64,000 bases of DNA from Cognatazoarcus halotolerans (lineage in GTDB: Bacteria > Pseudomonadota > Gammaproteobacteria > Burkholderiales > Rhodocyclaceae), in NCBI RefSeq assembly GCF_009800965.1, contig NZ_WUAF01000009.1, positions 62,001 to 126,000 of the forward strand, written 5' to 3'. The notes under the pieces were generated by a model. That model was not told the origin of the DNA and did not search any database. It saw only the letters and a program-made list of their open reading frames with translations. Both the position numbers and the translations under genes were made by a program. Below are positions 25,581 to 33,963 of this stretch, in pieces (the first letter of the stretch is position 1; every line of letters begins with the position of its first letter).

Positions 25581-26447
25581 TCAAAGGCTGCGGCGGTCCA
25601 CGAGTACTTCGAACGCCATGTGTTTGCCGTTCACCTCCTTGAGCAGCGGCCATTTCCGAAAGGCGTCGTCGATCAGATCCTGCGAGGCTTCTCGAGCCAA
25701 TTGCACGGCAATCTGGTAACGGTTCCGATTCTCCAGGTGCGGAACCTTCACGGCGCCGCTAGGGGTGGTGGCTTTGTCCTTCGCCATATCGGCGTGGGCT
25801 GGAGTGCCCTTGGGACACATCTGAGGGAAGCCCCAGAAGACATAGCCAGACACCAGGCCCTTGCTGATGAGTTCCTTGATTCGGTCCTTCCCGGACTGCT
25901 TCCATGGAGACACGACATCGATGTCAGTCGATTTCTTCACCTGTCCGACGCTCAACTCGACGTAGTTGGTGTGCGCATAGAAGTCTTGGACGCCGTGGAG
26001 TGCTTGACCAAGAGCGAAGAAGGCATTCAACACCGAAGCCTCGACTGCAGCCTGATCTTTCTCGTCCTGAGCCGCCAGTGCAGCCGTGACGTGGCGATCT
26101 ACCTCCGCGAGGAGACTGTCGATGTACGCTATGCCATCGTCGAAGTCACAGTTGTCGAAGTGAACCTTCGATTCGAACTGATGGTACGTATCCTGCAAGT
26201 ACAGCGCCTTACGCAATTCGCCTACATACTTGTTCGAGACGAGACCTTCCAGGACCTCTTTGTGCGTGCTCGTGTCAAACGGTTGGTCGCAATTGCCGCA
26301 CACGACGATCGGCTTCACTGTTCGTAGGTCAGGAACGTCTTCCGGCGGCTTCGGTGGTTTTTGTGGGCTGACCGGCTGGCCCTGCGCACCATATGAGACG
26401 GAGAGCATCATCGCTAGGCTGATGACCAGGGGTTGCAACAGTCGCAT
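25581..26447 (-). CDS. Secreted HET-C-like protein (zinc-dependent phospholipase C-like fold)
   Basis: 288 residues starting with a signal peptide (MRLLQPLVISLAMMLSVSYGAQG) after an excellent ribosome site (GGAGGGAGGAAG). A proline-rich linker follows (30-40). Residues 149-165 read ALHGVQDFYAHTNYVEL, the hallmark of the HET-C family, whose His/Asp residues lie in a fold related to zinc-dependent phospholipases C. HFDNCD (97-102) contributes further candidate ligands, and the C-terminus has the helical AVQLAREASQDLIDD. HET-C proteins are linked to fungal heterokaryon incompatibility and to secreted bacterial effectors. It is translated just upstream of a secreted metallopeptidase and is divergent from a second. 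The true activity is unknown. Confidence 0.75.
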   Translation of the reverse strand: MRLLQPLVISLAMMLSVSYGAQGQPVSPQKPPKPPEDVPDLRTVKPIVVCGNCDQPFDTSTHKEVLEGLVSNKYVGELRKALYLQDTYHQFESKVHFDNCDFDDGIAYIDSLLAEVDRHVTAALAAQDEKDQAAVEASVLNAFFALGQALHGVQDFYAHTNYVELSVGQVKKSTDIDVVSPWKQSGKDRIKELISKGLVSGYVFWGFPQMCPKGTPAHADMAKDKATTPSGAVKVPHLENRNRYQIAVQLAREASQDLIDDAFRKWPLLKEVNGKHMAFEVLVDRRSL

Positions 26448-26535
26448 GCTTCCTCCCTCCAATGGCGCTCTAAGAAGTATTCATTGCGGGCACCATGATG
26501 TCCATAGTCGTGTCGCCAAAGTGGAGAGAAATTCG

Positions 26536-27378
26536 ATGTCCTGTGCCTGGGTTGTGGTTGGAGCGTTGGCTTCGAGCATCTTGGTCACCGACGCCGCCCG
26601 AGCGGGCGACCCGGTTGCCGATCGGGGGCTGCTCCATACCCAAGAAGGTCGGCAACTCGCCGAGCGGGCAATTGACCAAGTGGCCAAATTGGTAGCGGAT
26701 GATGGCCCGAGGCTCGTGCCGTCGTGGAGGGCCCCCGGTGGACAGGCCTCGGAAGCAGTCCCTGTCTATTTGGTAGAGGGTAAGCCAGGCGCCATCGTCA
26801 CCCCGGCAGCTGTTCCGAGTGGCTGCCGGTGCGTGTTTGTCAGCCCCTCTGTCCTGAAGAAGTGGATTCAGCGCAACTCCGCCGGGCCAGGACGGGTCAG
26901 TCTAGATGATGGGAACTTCCTAGTCTTCATTCTGATGCATGAAATGGGGCATCTGAAGAAGGGGACCCCAGGAGCGGCTTTCCATGACGGCGAAATGTCG
27001 CAGCTCAACATCGAGCCAAGTAGGGCCAAGGCGGCAGAAGAGGATGCCGACGATTTTGCTGTCGCCGTTCTGAAGCTTCGATCCAAGCAAACCAAGGCGA
27101 ATGACGTTTCGCTTGCGGCAAACTGGGTCGTGCTTGAGCTGACCAAGCTGAACTGGAACATGCAAGCCTTCCGGACCCTAGATGAGTTTGGTGCCTTTGC
27201 CGTTGGGAAGCCCTCGGTGTTCTTCGACAACGGATACACTCACCCCAACCTCGCGTGGCGAATCCTCCGGGTCAACGACCGAATCCAGCAGACCAAGGAA
27301 ACAAGGTACCTGCTTGAGGCTTACGAGCAGGCAAGGGATCGGGGCGCGAATCTACAGCCCTTATACCAGCGCAAATAG
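26536..27378 (+). CDS. Secreted M48-like zinc metallopeptidase, second copy
   Basis: 280 residues with a signal peptide (MSCAWVVVGALASSILVTDAARA), HEMGH at 135-139, EEDAD at 168-172, and YTHPNLAWRILRV near 236 as in M48 peptidases. ATG 26536 is preceded by GGAGAG; the open frame extends upstream but would overlap the divergent HET-C gene. It is about 100 residues shorter than its paralogue at 24430, missing parts of the N-terminal and C-terminal regions. It is divergently transcribed from the HET-C-like gene across 88 bases, so both may share a control region. Confidence 0.82.
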   Translation: MSCAWVVVGALASSILVTDAARAGDPVADRGLLHTQEGRQLAERAIDQVAKLVADDGPRLVPSWRAPGGQASEAVPVYLVEGKPGAIVTPAAVPSGCRCVFVSPSVLKKWIQRNSAGPGRVSLDDGNFLVFILMHEMGHLKKGTPGAAFHDGEMSQLNIEPSRAKAAEEDADDFAVAVLKLRSKQTKANDVSLAANWVVLELTKLNWNMQAFRTLDEFGAFAVGKPSVFFDNGYTHPNLAWRILRVNDRIQQTKETRYLLEAYEQARDRGANLQPLYQRK

Positions 27379-27607
27379 CTGTGGCGCCTTGGCCCTTGGC
27401 CTGATTCGCTCGGACGTACTTGAAAGATTGCGTCTATGGAATTCACGTGTCTTAGGGGTTCATGTCATGACAAGTTGGGGTTTTTTTGAATCACCGTTAA
27501 GGTCAATCTCCCGAATTGCGGCAGCAGACAAACAAATACCAGTCATCGGCCTTGTTCTGAGCGAATGTCTGTTCCGGCCGAATAGCCGACTACAACTCCG
27601 CAACAAA

Positions 27608-27632
27608 AAGCCCGACGCATTGCGCCGGGCTT
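27608..27632. terminator. Rho-independent terminator, probably bidirectional
   Basis: AAGCCCG-(ACG...)-CGGGCTT forms a GC-rich stem preceded by an A-run and followed by TTC. It stands downstream of the second metallopeptidase gene, and also downstream of glmS in the other direction. Confidence 0.75.
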
Positions 27633-27663
27633 CATTACGTTGAGACGGTCATCTTGACCTATA

Positions 27664-27681
27664 CGTACACTCCGTACACTC
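27664..27681. repeat. 9-bp perfect tandem repeat
   Basis: CGTACACTC occurs twice back to back. It sits 22 bases from the first of the 16-bp motif copies. No function is evident. Confidence 0.5.
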
Positions 27682-27703
27682 GTTCTTCATCTGCCGCCAA
27701 CTT

Positions 27704-27771
27704 TCGACAGCTTTTATTGCCGAACTCCCATTGATCCGACAACCTTTATTCTTTTCCGACAGCCTTTATTG
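27704..27771 (-). repeat. Three 16-bp direct repeats beside glmS, possible Tn7-like end
   Basis: On the minus strand the motif CAATAAAGGCTGTCGG occurs at 27771-27756, with near copies at 27751-27736 and 27719-27704. They lie 33-100 bases past the glmS stop, where Tn7-family elements insert. Tn7-like ends carry several direct TnsB sites; the outermost bases toward glmS could be TGTGA (27789-27785). No matching left end was found. Confidence 0.45.
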
Positions 27772-27803
27772 TCAAAAATCATAATCACATCAGAGCTTGC
27801 CCC

Positions 27804-29633
27804 TCACTCCACCGTCACACTCTTCGCCAGGTTCCGCGGCTTGTCCACATCCGTCCCCTTCACCAGCGCCGCGTGGTACGACAGCAGCTGCAACGGGATG
27901 ACGTGCAGGACGGGTGAGAGCATGCCGTAGTGCTCCGGCATGTGGAGAATATGCACGCCTTCGCTCTCGGGGATTTCGGAGCCGGCGTCGGCGAAGACGT
28001 AGAGTTCGCCGCCTCGCGCGCGGACTTCCTGCAGGTTGGACTTGAGCTTTTCGAGGAGTTCGTCCGCCGGGGCGATGGCGATGACCGGCATTTCCTTGTC
28101 GACCAGGGCCAGCGGGCCATGCTTGAGTTCGCCGGCGGCGTAGCTTTCGGCGTGGATGTAGGAGATTTCCTTGAGCTTGAGGGCGCCTTCCATGGCGATC
28201 GGCCAATGGCGGCCGCGGCCGAGGAAGAGCGCGTGCTGCTTGCCGGAGAACTTCTGCGCCCATTGCTCGATCTGCGGTTCGAGCTCGAGCACCTTGGCGA
28301 CGGCAACCGGCAGGTGGCGCAGCGCGGTGAGGTAGCGTGTCTCGTCTTCCGCGCTCAGGCGGCCGTGCTGCTTGGCCAGCGCCAGGGTCAGCAGCGCGAG
28401 TGCGGCGAGCTGGGTGGTGAAGGCCTTGGTGGAGGCGACGCCGATCTCGGGGCCGGCGCGGGTGATGAAGCGCAGCGCGGCTTCGCGCACGATGGCGGAC
28501 TCCGGCACGTTGCAGATCGCGAGGGTCTTGCTCATGCCGAGGCTCTTGGCGTGCTTGAGCGCGGCGAGGGTGTCGGCGGTCTCGCCGGACTGGGAGATGA
28601 CCACCACCAGGGTCTCGGGGTCGGGCACGGACTCGCGGTAGCGGTACTCGCTGGCGATCTCGACGGTGCAGGGAATCTTCGCGATCGATTCGATCCAGTA
28701 GCGGGCAACCAGCGCGGAGTGGTAGCTGGTGCCGCAGGCGAGGACGAGCACACGACGCGTGGCGGCGAGGGATTCGGTGGCGCTCACGCCGAAGATCTGT
28801 GCGCTGATCGAGCCGCCACCGGCGATCATTTCAAGCGTGTTGGCGAGCGCCTGGGGTTGTTCGAAGATTTCCTTCTGCATGTAGTGCCGGTACTTGCCGA
28901 GCTCGACCGCATCGGCGGACAGCGAGGACAGATGCACTTCGCGCTCGACCGGCGTGCCGTCAGCAAGGACCACCTTGTAGCCGTCGAGGCGCAGTTCGGC
29001 GAGGTCGCCATCCTCGAGGTACACCACCTTGCGGGTCACCTGCAGCAGCGCGGCGGTGTCCGAGGCCGCGTACATGCCGTCCTCGCCCACACCCAGCAGC
29101 AGCGGGGAGCCACGACGCGCGACGATGGCGCGGAAGGGGTCGGCCTCGGTGACCACGCCGATGGCGTAGGCGCCGAGCAGCTCGTTGGTGGTGAGCCGCA
29201 CCGCTTCGAAAAGATCGACGCCGGACTGGAGCTTGTGGTGGAGCAGATGGGCGATGGCCTCGGTATCGGTGTCCGACTCGAAAACGTAGCCCTTGGCCTG
29301 AAGATCGGCCTTGATGGTTTCGAAGTTCTCGATGATGCCGTTGTGCACCACCGCGAGCCCTGCCGAGACATGCGGGTGCGCATTGCGCTCGGAAGGCACA
29401 CCGTGCGTGGCCCAGCGGGTGTGGGCGATGCCGATGTTGGCCTGCAGCTGCCGGTTGTCGGCCAGCGAGGCAAGCTCCGCAACCCGTCCGGCAGAGCGCA
29501 GGCGGACCATTTCACCGTTGTGGAGTACCGCTAGACCGGCCGAGTCGTAGCCACGATATTCGAGCTTGCGCAGCCCTTCGAGCAGTACCGGGACGATGTT
29601 GCGGGTTGCGATTGCAGTGACGATGCCACACAT
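27804..29633 (-). CDS. glmS: Glutamine-fructose-6-phosphate aminotransferase (isomerising)
   Basis: 609 residues. It makes glucosamine-6-phosphate from fructose-6-phosphate and glutamine, the first committed step to UDP-GlcNAc for peptidoglycan and lipopolysaccharide. Cys2 (MCGIV) is the N-terminal glutaminase nucleophile, followed by the class II amidotransferase domain (to about 240) and two SIS sugar-isomerase domains (CGTSYHS near 304, SQSGETADT near 350). The C-terminus ends LAKSVTVE, the conserved end that in many bacteria specifies the Tn7 attachment site. It follows glmU by 48 bases on the same strand. I saw no glmS ribozyme or riboswitch in this gap. Confidence 0.97.
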   Translation of the reverse strand: MCGIVTAIATRNIVPVLLEGLRKLEYRGYDSAGLAVLHNGEMVRLRSAGRVAELASLADNRQLQANIGIAHTRWATHGVPSERNAHPHVSAGLAVVHNGIIENFETIKADLQAKGYVFESDTDTEAIAHLLHHKLQSGVDLFEAVRLTTNELLGAYAIGVVTEADPFRAIVARRGSPLLLGVGEDGMYAASDTAALLQVTRKVVYLEDGDLAELRLDGYKVVLADGTPVEREVHLSSLSADAVELGKYRHYMQKEIFEQPQALANTLEMIAGGGSISAQIFGVSATESLAATRRVLVLACGTSYHSALVARYWIESIAKIPCTVEIASEYRYRESVPDPETLVVVISQSGETADTLAALKHAKSLGMSKTLAICNVPESAIVREAALRFITRAGPEIGVASTKAFTTQLAALALLTLALAKQHGRLSAEDETRYLTALRHLPVAVAKVLELEPQIEQWAQKFSGKQHALFLGRGRHWPIAMEGALKLKEISYIHAESYAAGELKHGPLALVDKEMPVIAIAPADELLEKLKSNLQEVRARGGELYVFADAGSEIPESEGVHILHMPEHYGMLSPVLHVIPLQLLSYHAALVKGTDVDKPRNLAKSVTVE

Positions 29634-29681
29634 GGGAAGCCTCGGAATTCTATGGTTCGGTTCGTAGGATCGGACGGCCGG

Positions 29682-31052
29682 TCAGGCCTCGCCAGGCTTT
29701 TGCTTGACGGGGCGTTTCCAGCCCGGGATCGAGATCTGTTTCGCCCGCGAGACGGTGAGCTGCCCGGCCGGCGCATCCTTGGACAGCGTGGTGCCGGCCC
29801 CGAGCGTGGCGCCACGCCCGACCGTGACCGGCGCGACCAGTTGCGTATCGGATCCGATGAATACGTCATCTTCGATGACCGTACGGAACTTGTTGGCGCC
29901 GTCGTAGTTGCAGGTGATGGTGCCCGCACCGATGTTCACCCGCTGGCCCACGTCGGCATCGCCCACATAGGCCAGATGGTTGGCCTTGGAGTGCGCTTCG
30001 ATGCGGCTGTTCTTGACCTCGACGAAGTTGCCCAGGTGCACGTCGTCCGCGAGCACCGTGCCCGGACGGGTGCGTGCATAGGGGCCGATCACGCAGACTT
30101 CGCCCATCTCGGTATCCTCGATGTGCGAGAAGGGCGCGATGCGGCTGCCTGCGCCGATCCGCGCGTTGCGGATCACGCAGTTGGCGCCGATCCGCACACC
30201 GTCGGCGAGCGTCACGCGGCCCTCGAAAACACAGTTGACGTCGATCTCCACGTCGCGCCCGCAGACGAGTTCGCCGCGCACGTCGATGCGTGCGGGATCG
30301 ATGAGCGTGGCGCCCTCTTCCATGAGTCGCTGCGCGATCGCGCGCTGGTGGCTGCGCTCGAGTTCGGCGAGTTGCGCCTTGTTGTTCACGCCAAGGGTTT
30401 CGGCAAGGTGGTCCGGCTGTTCGGTGACGACCTCGATCCCGCCATCGACGGCCATGCCGATGATGTCGGTGAGGTAGTACTCGCCCTGGGCATTGTCGTT
30501 GGTAAGGCGCCCCAGCCAGTCGCGCAGCAGCGCCACCGGTGCCACGAGCACGCCGGTATTGACTTCGCGCACCCGGCGTTCGTCGCCGCTGGCGTCCTTC
30601 TCCTCGACGATGCGCCTAACCCGCCCCGCTTCGTCGCGAATGATCCTGCCATAGCCGGTGGGTTCATCCAGATTCACGGTCAGCAGCGCGACGCGCTCGC
30701 GGCCGGCGGCCTGTTCGAGCCGTCGCAGCGTGCGCACGCCGATCAGCGGCACGTCGCCGTACAGCACCAGCGCCATTTCCGCGTCATTCAGGTGCGGCAG
30801 GGCCTGCATGACCGCATGGCCGGTGCCCAGCTGCGGCTCCTGACGGGCCCAGGCGAGATCGGGGGCATCGAGCCGCTCGCGCACCAACTCGCCGCCGTGA
30901 CCGTAGACCACGCAGATCTTGCGCACCTCGACCGCCCGGACGGTATCGAGCACATGGGCGAGCATCGGCTTGCCGGCAATCGGCTGCAACACTTTCGGCA
31001 ATACCGAGCGCATGCGCTTGCCCTGACCGGCAGCGAGGACGACAACTTCCAT
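29682..31052 (-). CDS. glmU: Bifunctional GlmU: glucosamine-1-P acetyltransferase / GlcNAc-1-P uridyltransferase
   Basis: 456 residues of full expected length. The N-terminal Rossmann-like uridyltransferase carries [11 protein letters not shown]...[12 protein letters not shown] (6-30); the C-terminal half is a left-handed beta-helix of hexapeptide repeats (for example [23 protein letters not shown]) holding the acetyltransferase site. It makes UDP-GlcNAc in two steps downstream of GlmS and GlmM. glmU and glmS are adjacent, as in many proteobacteria, and are probably one transcript. Divergent from the MaoC-Pta gene across about 210 bases. Confidence 0.97.
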   Translation of the reverse strand: MEVVVLAAGQGKRMRSVLPKVLQPIAGKPMLAHVLDTVRAVEVRKICVVYGHGGELVRERLDAPDLAWARQEPQLGTGHAVMQALPHLNDAEMALVLYGDVPLIGVRTLRRLEQAAGRERVALLTVNLDEPTGYGRIIRDEAGRVRRIVEEKDASGDERRVREVNTGVLVAPVALLRDWLGRLTNDNAQGEYYLTDIIGMAVDGGIEVVTEQPDHLAETLGVNNKAQLAELERSHQRAIAQRLMEEGATLIDPARIDVRGELVCGRDVEIDVNCVFEGRVTLADGVRIGANCVIRNARIGAGSRIAPFSHIEDTEMGEVCVIGPYARTRPGTVLADDVHLGNFVEVKNSRIEAHSKANHLAYVGDADVGQRVNIGAGTITCNYDGANKFRTVIEDDVFIGSDTQLVAPVTVGRGATLGAGTTLSKDAPAGQLTVSRAKQISIPGWKRPVKQKPGEA

Positions 31053-31261
31053 GGAGAACCCTTGGGAGGCAACTGAATGCGGCGGATTTTAGCATGCGCT
31101 CCGGAGCGCTCATGCGATGCAGTTGGCACTCCCGGGCAGGTCGCGGGCGATTCCACGACGGCATTTTGTGCGTTGCGGACAAATTTTGACTTTTGTCTAA
31201 GTTTCTTCATGGTAATGCCGATAATATAGATATGTTGCAACGCAAAAAAGAGAGTCACAAC

Positions 31262-32674
31262 ATGCATACCCCAGCCGCACATTTCATTGAGAACAAGACC
31301 TTCGACGAGATTCAGGTCGGTGATCACGCTCAGCTCGTGCGCACCCTGCGCCCCGGCGACATCCATCTGTTCGCGCTCATGTCGGGTGATGTGAACCCGA
31401 CCCATGTCGACCCCGAATTCGCCCGCTCCGGACAGTTCCGCGAGGTGGTCGGCCACAGCATGTGGGGCAGCACCCTGATTTCCTCGATCCTGGGTACCGA
31501 GTTTCCCGGCCCCGGCACGGTGTACGTTTCGCAGGGGCTGAGCTTCTGGCGACCGGTCGGCGTGGGCGACACGCTGACGGTGACGGTGACCTGCCGCCAG
31601 AAGTTCGAGCACAACCACCATCTGTTGCTCGATTGCCTGTGCATCAACCAGGACGGCCTGAAGGTGATCGACGGCACCGCCGAGGTGCAGGCCCCCACCG
31701 AAAAGATCAAGCGCCCACGGGTCGACTTGCCCGAAGCAGTGTTCTCGGACCGCGAGCTGCGCTACCGCCACCTGCTTTCGATTGCCGACGGTCTCGCGCC
31801 GGTCCAGATCGCCGTGGCGCACCCTTGCGATGCTGAGTCGCTGCGCGGCCCGCTGCAGGCCCGCGAGGCCGGCCTGGTCGATCCCATCCTGGTCGGGCCG
31901 GAAGATCGCATCCGCGCCGTAGCCGAGGAAGAGGAACTGGACCTGAACGGGGTGCGGATCGTGAACACGATTCACAGCGTCCAGTCGGCGGAGTTTGCGG
32001 TGGCCATGGCCCGCAGCCTCGAGGTCGAGGCGCTCATGAAAGGCTCGCTGCATACCGACGAACTCATGAGCGCAGTCGTCTCGAAGGAGCGTGGCCTGCG
32101 CACCGCTCGACGCCTGAGCCACGTGTTCCTGGCGGATGTGCCCACCTATCCGCATCCGCTGCTGATCACCGATGCGGCGATCAACATCGAGCCAACGCTT
32201 GACGACAAGGTCCATATCATCCAGAACGCGATCGACCTCGCGCACATGCTCGGACTCAAGGAGCCCAAGGTCGCGATCCTTTCCGCTGTCGAGACGGTCA
32301 CCTCCAAGATCCGTTCGACGATCGAAGCCGCGGCGCTGTGCAAGATGGCCGACCGCGGACAGATCAAGGGCGGCCTGCTCGATGGCCCGCTGGCCTTTGA
32401 CAACGCCATCTCCATCGTCGCGGCCAAGACCAAGGGCATTCGCTCCGCAGTCGCGGGCAATGCCGACATCCTTGTGGTTCCCGACCTCGAGTCCGGGAAC
32501 ATGGTCGCCAAGCAGCTCGAGTACCTTGCCGATGCGCTGATGGCCGGTGTGGTACTCGGCGCGCGCGTGCCGATCGTGCTCACCAGCCGCGCCGATACCG
32601 CCGAAACGCGAACCGCATCGTGCGCGATCGCCCAAGTGATGGCCCACAAGCGCCGCGAGGAGATCCGTCCATGA
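31262..32674 (+). CDS. MaoC-like enoyl-CoA hydratase / phosphate acetyl(butyryl)transferase fusion
   Basis: 470 residues. The N-terminal part (about 5-145) is a MaoC-type hot-dog hydratase with the signature GDxNPxHxD (MSGDVNPTHVDPEFA) and VVGHSMWGSTLIS. The C-terminal part (about 160-470) is a Pta/Ptb phosphotransacylase (KGSLHTDELMSAVV, LITDAAINIEPTLDDK, GPLAFDNAIS). It probably converts acyl-CoA to acyl-phosphate for the kinase encoded next, producing ATP. ATG 31262 is chosen as the start of the hot-dog homology, with AAAGAGAG upstream; in-frame starts at 31193 and 31232 exist. The stop overlaps the ackA start (ATGA), indicating coupled translation. Confidence 0.9.
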   Translation: MHTPAAHFIENKTFDEIQVGDHAQLVRTLRPGDIHLFALMSGDVNPTHVDPEFARSGQFREVVGHSMWGSTLISSILGTEFPGPGTVYVSQGLSFWRPVGVGDTLTVTVTCRQKFEHNHHLLLDCLCINQDGLKVIDGTAEVQAPTEKIKRPRVDLPEAVFSDRELRYRHLLSIADGLAPVQIAVAHPCDAESLRGPLQAREAGLVDPILVGPEDRIRAVAEEEELDLNGVRIVNTIHSVQSAEFAVAMARSLEVEALMKGSLHTDELMSAVVSKERGLRTARRLSHVFLADVPTYPHPLLITDAAINIEPTLDDKVHIIQNAIDLAHMLGLKEPKVAILSAVETVTSKIRSTIEAAALCKMADRGQIKGGLLDGPLAFDNAISIVAAKTKGIRSAVAGNADILVVPDLESGNMVAKQLEYLADALMAGVVLGARVPIVLTSRADTAETRTASCAIAQVMAHKRREEIRP

Positions 32675-33861
32675 AAGCCATTCTCGTGCTCAACGCCGGT
32701 TCGAGCAGCCTCAAGTTCGCGCTCTTCCCGATCAACGGCACGCTGTCGGGCGAGCCGGCCCTGTCGGGACAGGTCGAAGGCATCGGCGCCGGACCCCGCC
32801 TCCTCGCCAAGGATGCGAGCGGAAAGCGTTACAACGAGCCTGTTTCGGTCGTCAATTCCGACGACCAGCAGGCCCAGCACCGCGCCTCGCTCGCGCATCT
32901 GTTCGGCTGGCTGCAGGGCCACAACCCCGATCTCGAGATCATGGCGGCCGGCCATCGGGTGGTACACGGCGGCGATCTCTATAGCGCACCAGTGCGGGTG
33001 GACGACGCCATCCTGGCGCAGCTCGACGAGTTTCTGCCGCTCGCGCCGCTGCATCAGCCACACAACCTGCGGGCGATCCGCGCGGTCGCGAGCCTGATGC
33101 CGGACGTGCCGCAGGTGGCCTGCTTCGACACCGCCTTTCACCGTACCCAGCCACCGCTCGCCCAGATGTTCGCGCTGCCGCGCGCCTTGTCTGCGGAAGG
33201 GATCAAGCGCTACGGCTTCCACGGGCTGTCCTACGAATACGTGAACCGCCGCCTGCCGGCGCTGCTCGGCGAGAAGGCCTCCGGCGGGATCGTCGTGGCC
33301 CATCTTGGTAACGGATCGTCGATGTGTGCGCTTCGCAACGGCCAGAGCGTCGCCTCATCAATGGGCTTTACCGCGGTCGACGGCCTGATGATGGGTACCC
33401 GCACCGGCAATCTCGACCCGGGCGTGCTGCTCTATCTGATGGAGCAAAAGGGCATGGATGCCAAGGCGCTCACCAACCTGCTGTACAAGCAATCCGGCCT
33501 GCTCGGCGTATCCGGAATCTCACAGGACATGCGCGAACTGCTCGGCAGCGATGCCCCTGAGGCGCATGAAGCGGTCGAGCTTTACTGCTACCGGGCGGCC
33601 CGCGAGATCGGCTCGCTGGCGGCAGCGGCCGGCGGCATCGAGGCCTTGGTGTTTACCGGCGGGATCGGCGAGCACGCTGCCTCGGTGCGGGCGCGCATCG
33701 TCGAACAATGCGCGTGGCTTGGTGCCAGCCTGGATGCGTCGGCGAACGAGCGTCACGACACCATCGTGTCGCGCCCCGAAAGCAGGCTGACCGTGCTCAC
33801 CGTGGCGACCAACGAAGAGTGGATGATCGCGGAACACACCAGCGAAATCGTCGGACTCTGA
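32671..33861 (+). CDS. ackA: Acetate/propionate kinase
   Basis: 396 residues of the ASKHA acetokinase family. It transfers phosphate between acyl-phosphate and ADP. The N-terminal signature LVLNAGSSSLKFALF is at 5-19; the second signature GYFHGLSYEYV-like (KRYGFHGLSYEYVN) is near 180, and VVAHLGNGSSMCA near 209 and FTGGIGEHA near 327 form the nucleotide site. ATG 32671 overlaps the preceding gene's stop by four bases. Together the pair would form a substrate-level phosphorylation or acetate-switch module. A strong hairpin terminator follows. Confidence 0.96.
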   Translation: MKAILVLNAGSSSLKFALFPINGTLSGEPALSGQVEGIGAGPRLLAKDASGKRYNEPVSVVNSDDQQAQHRASLAHLFGWLQGHNPDLEIMAAGHRVVHGGDLYSAPVRVDDAILAQLDEFLPLAPLHQPHNLRAIRAVASLMPDVPQVACFDTAFHRTQPPLAQMFALPRALSAEGIKRYGFHGLSYEYVNRRLPALLGEKASGGIVVAHLGNGSSMCALRNGQSVASSMGFTAVDGLMMGTRTGNLDPGVLLYLMEQKGMDAKALTNLLYKQSGLLGVSGISQDMRELLGSDAPEAHEAVELYCYRAAREIGSLAAAAGGIEALVFTGGIGEHAASVRARIVEQCAWLGASLDASANERHDTIVSRPESRLTVLTVATNEEWMIAEHTSEIVGL

Positions 33862-33867
33862 ATCCCC

Positions 33868-33897
33868 GTGCTGCCCGCTGCCCGCACCGGGCAGCAC
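33868..33897 (+). terminator. Hairpin just after ackA
   Basis: GTGCTGCCCG pairs with CGGGCAGCAC around a 10-base loop, starting 6 bases after the ackA stop. There is no T-tract, so it may be an mRNA 3'-end stabiliser preceding the stronger terminator. Confidence 0.4.
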
Positions 33898-33907
33898 ATG
33901 GAATGAC

Positions 33908-33937
33908 AAGAGGGGTGGTCTTTCGACCACCCCTCTT
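33908..33937. terminator. Strong bidirectional terminator between ackA and gltD
   Basis: A 13-bp perfect stem (AAGAGGGGTGGTC with GACCACCCCTCTT) and a TTTC loop lie between two convergent genes. Confidence 0.85.
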
Positions 33938-33963
33938 CGTTACCGCCAGCGCGCGATGAATGC

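Larger units (their letters stand above)
27379..27803. other. Intergenic stretch between the accessory region and glmS
   Basis: No gene is evident in these 425 bases. It contains a terminator hairpin, a 9-bp tandem repeat and three copies of a 16-bp motif. The segment from about 27660 to 27790 is noticeably AT-richer than the flanking core genes. Confidence 0.6.

Noticed and set aside
25620-26327. A 235-codon plus-strand frame opposite the HET-C-like gene.
   Set aside because: It is antisense to a gene with signal peptide, ribosome site and family motif, and has no features of its own.
27379-27800. A transposase or tns gene expected near a Tn7-like end.
   Set aside because: No frame of adequate size or with DDE or TniQ motifs was found here or in the accessory genes to the left.
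29633-29682. Possible glmS ribozyme or small-RNA site upstream of glmS.
   Set aside because: The gap to glmU is only 48 bases, too short for the ribozyme, and no conserved core was seen.
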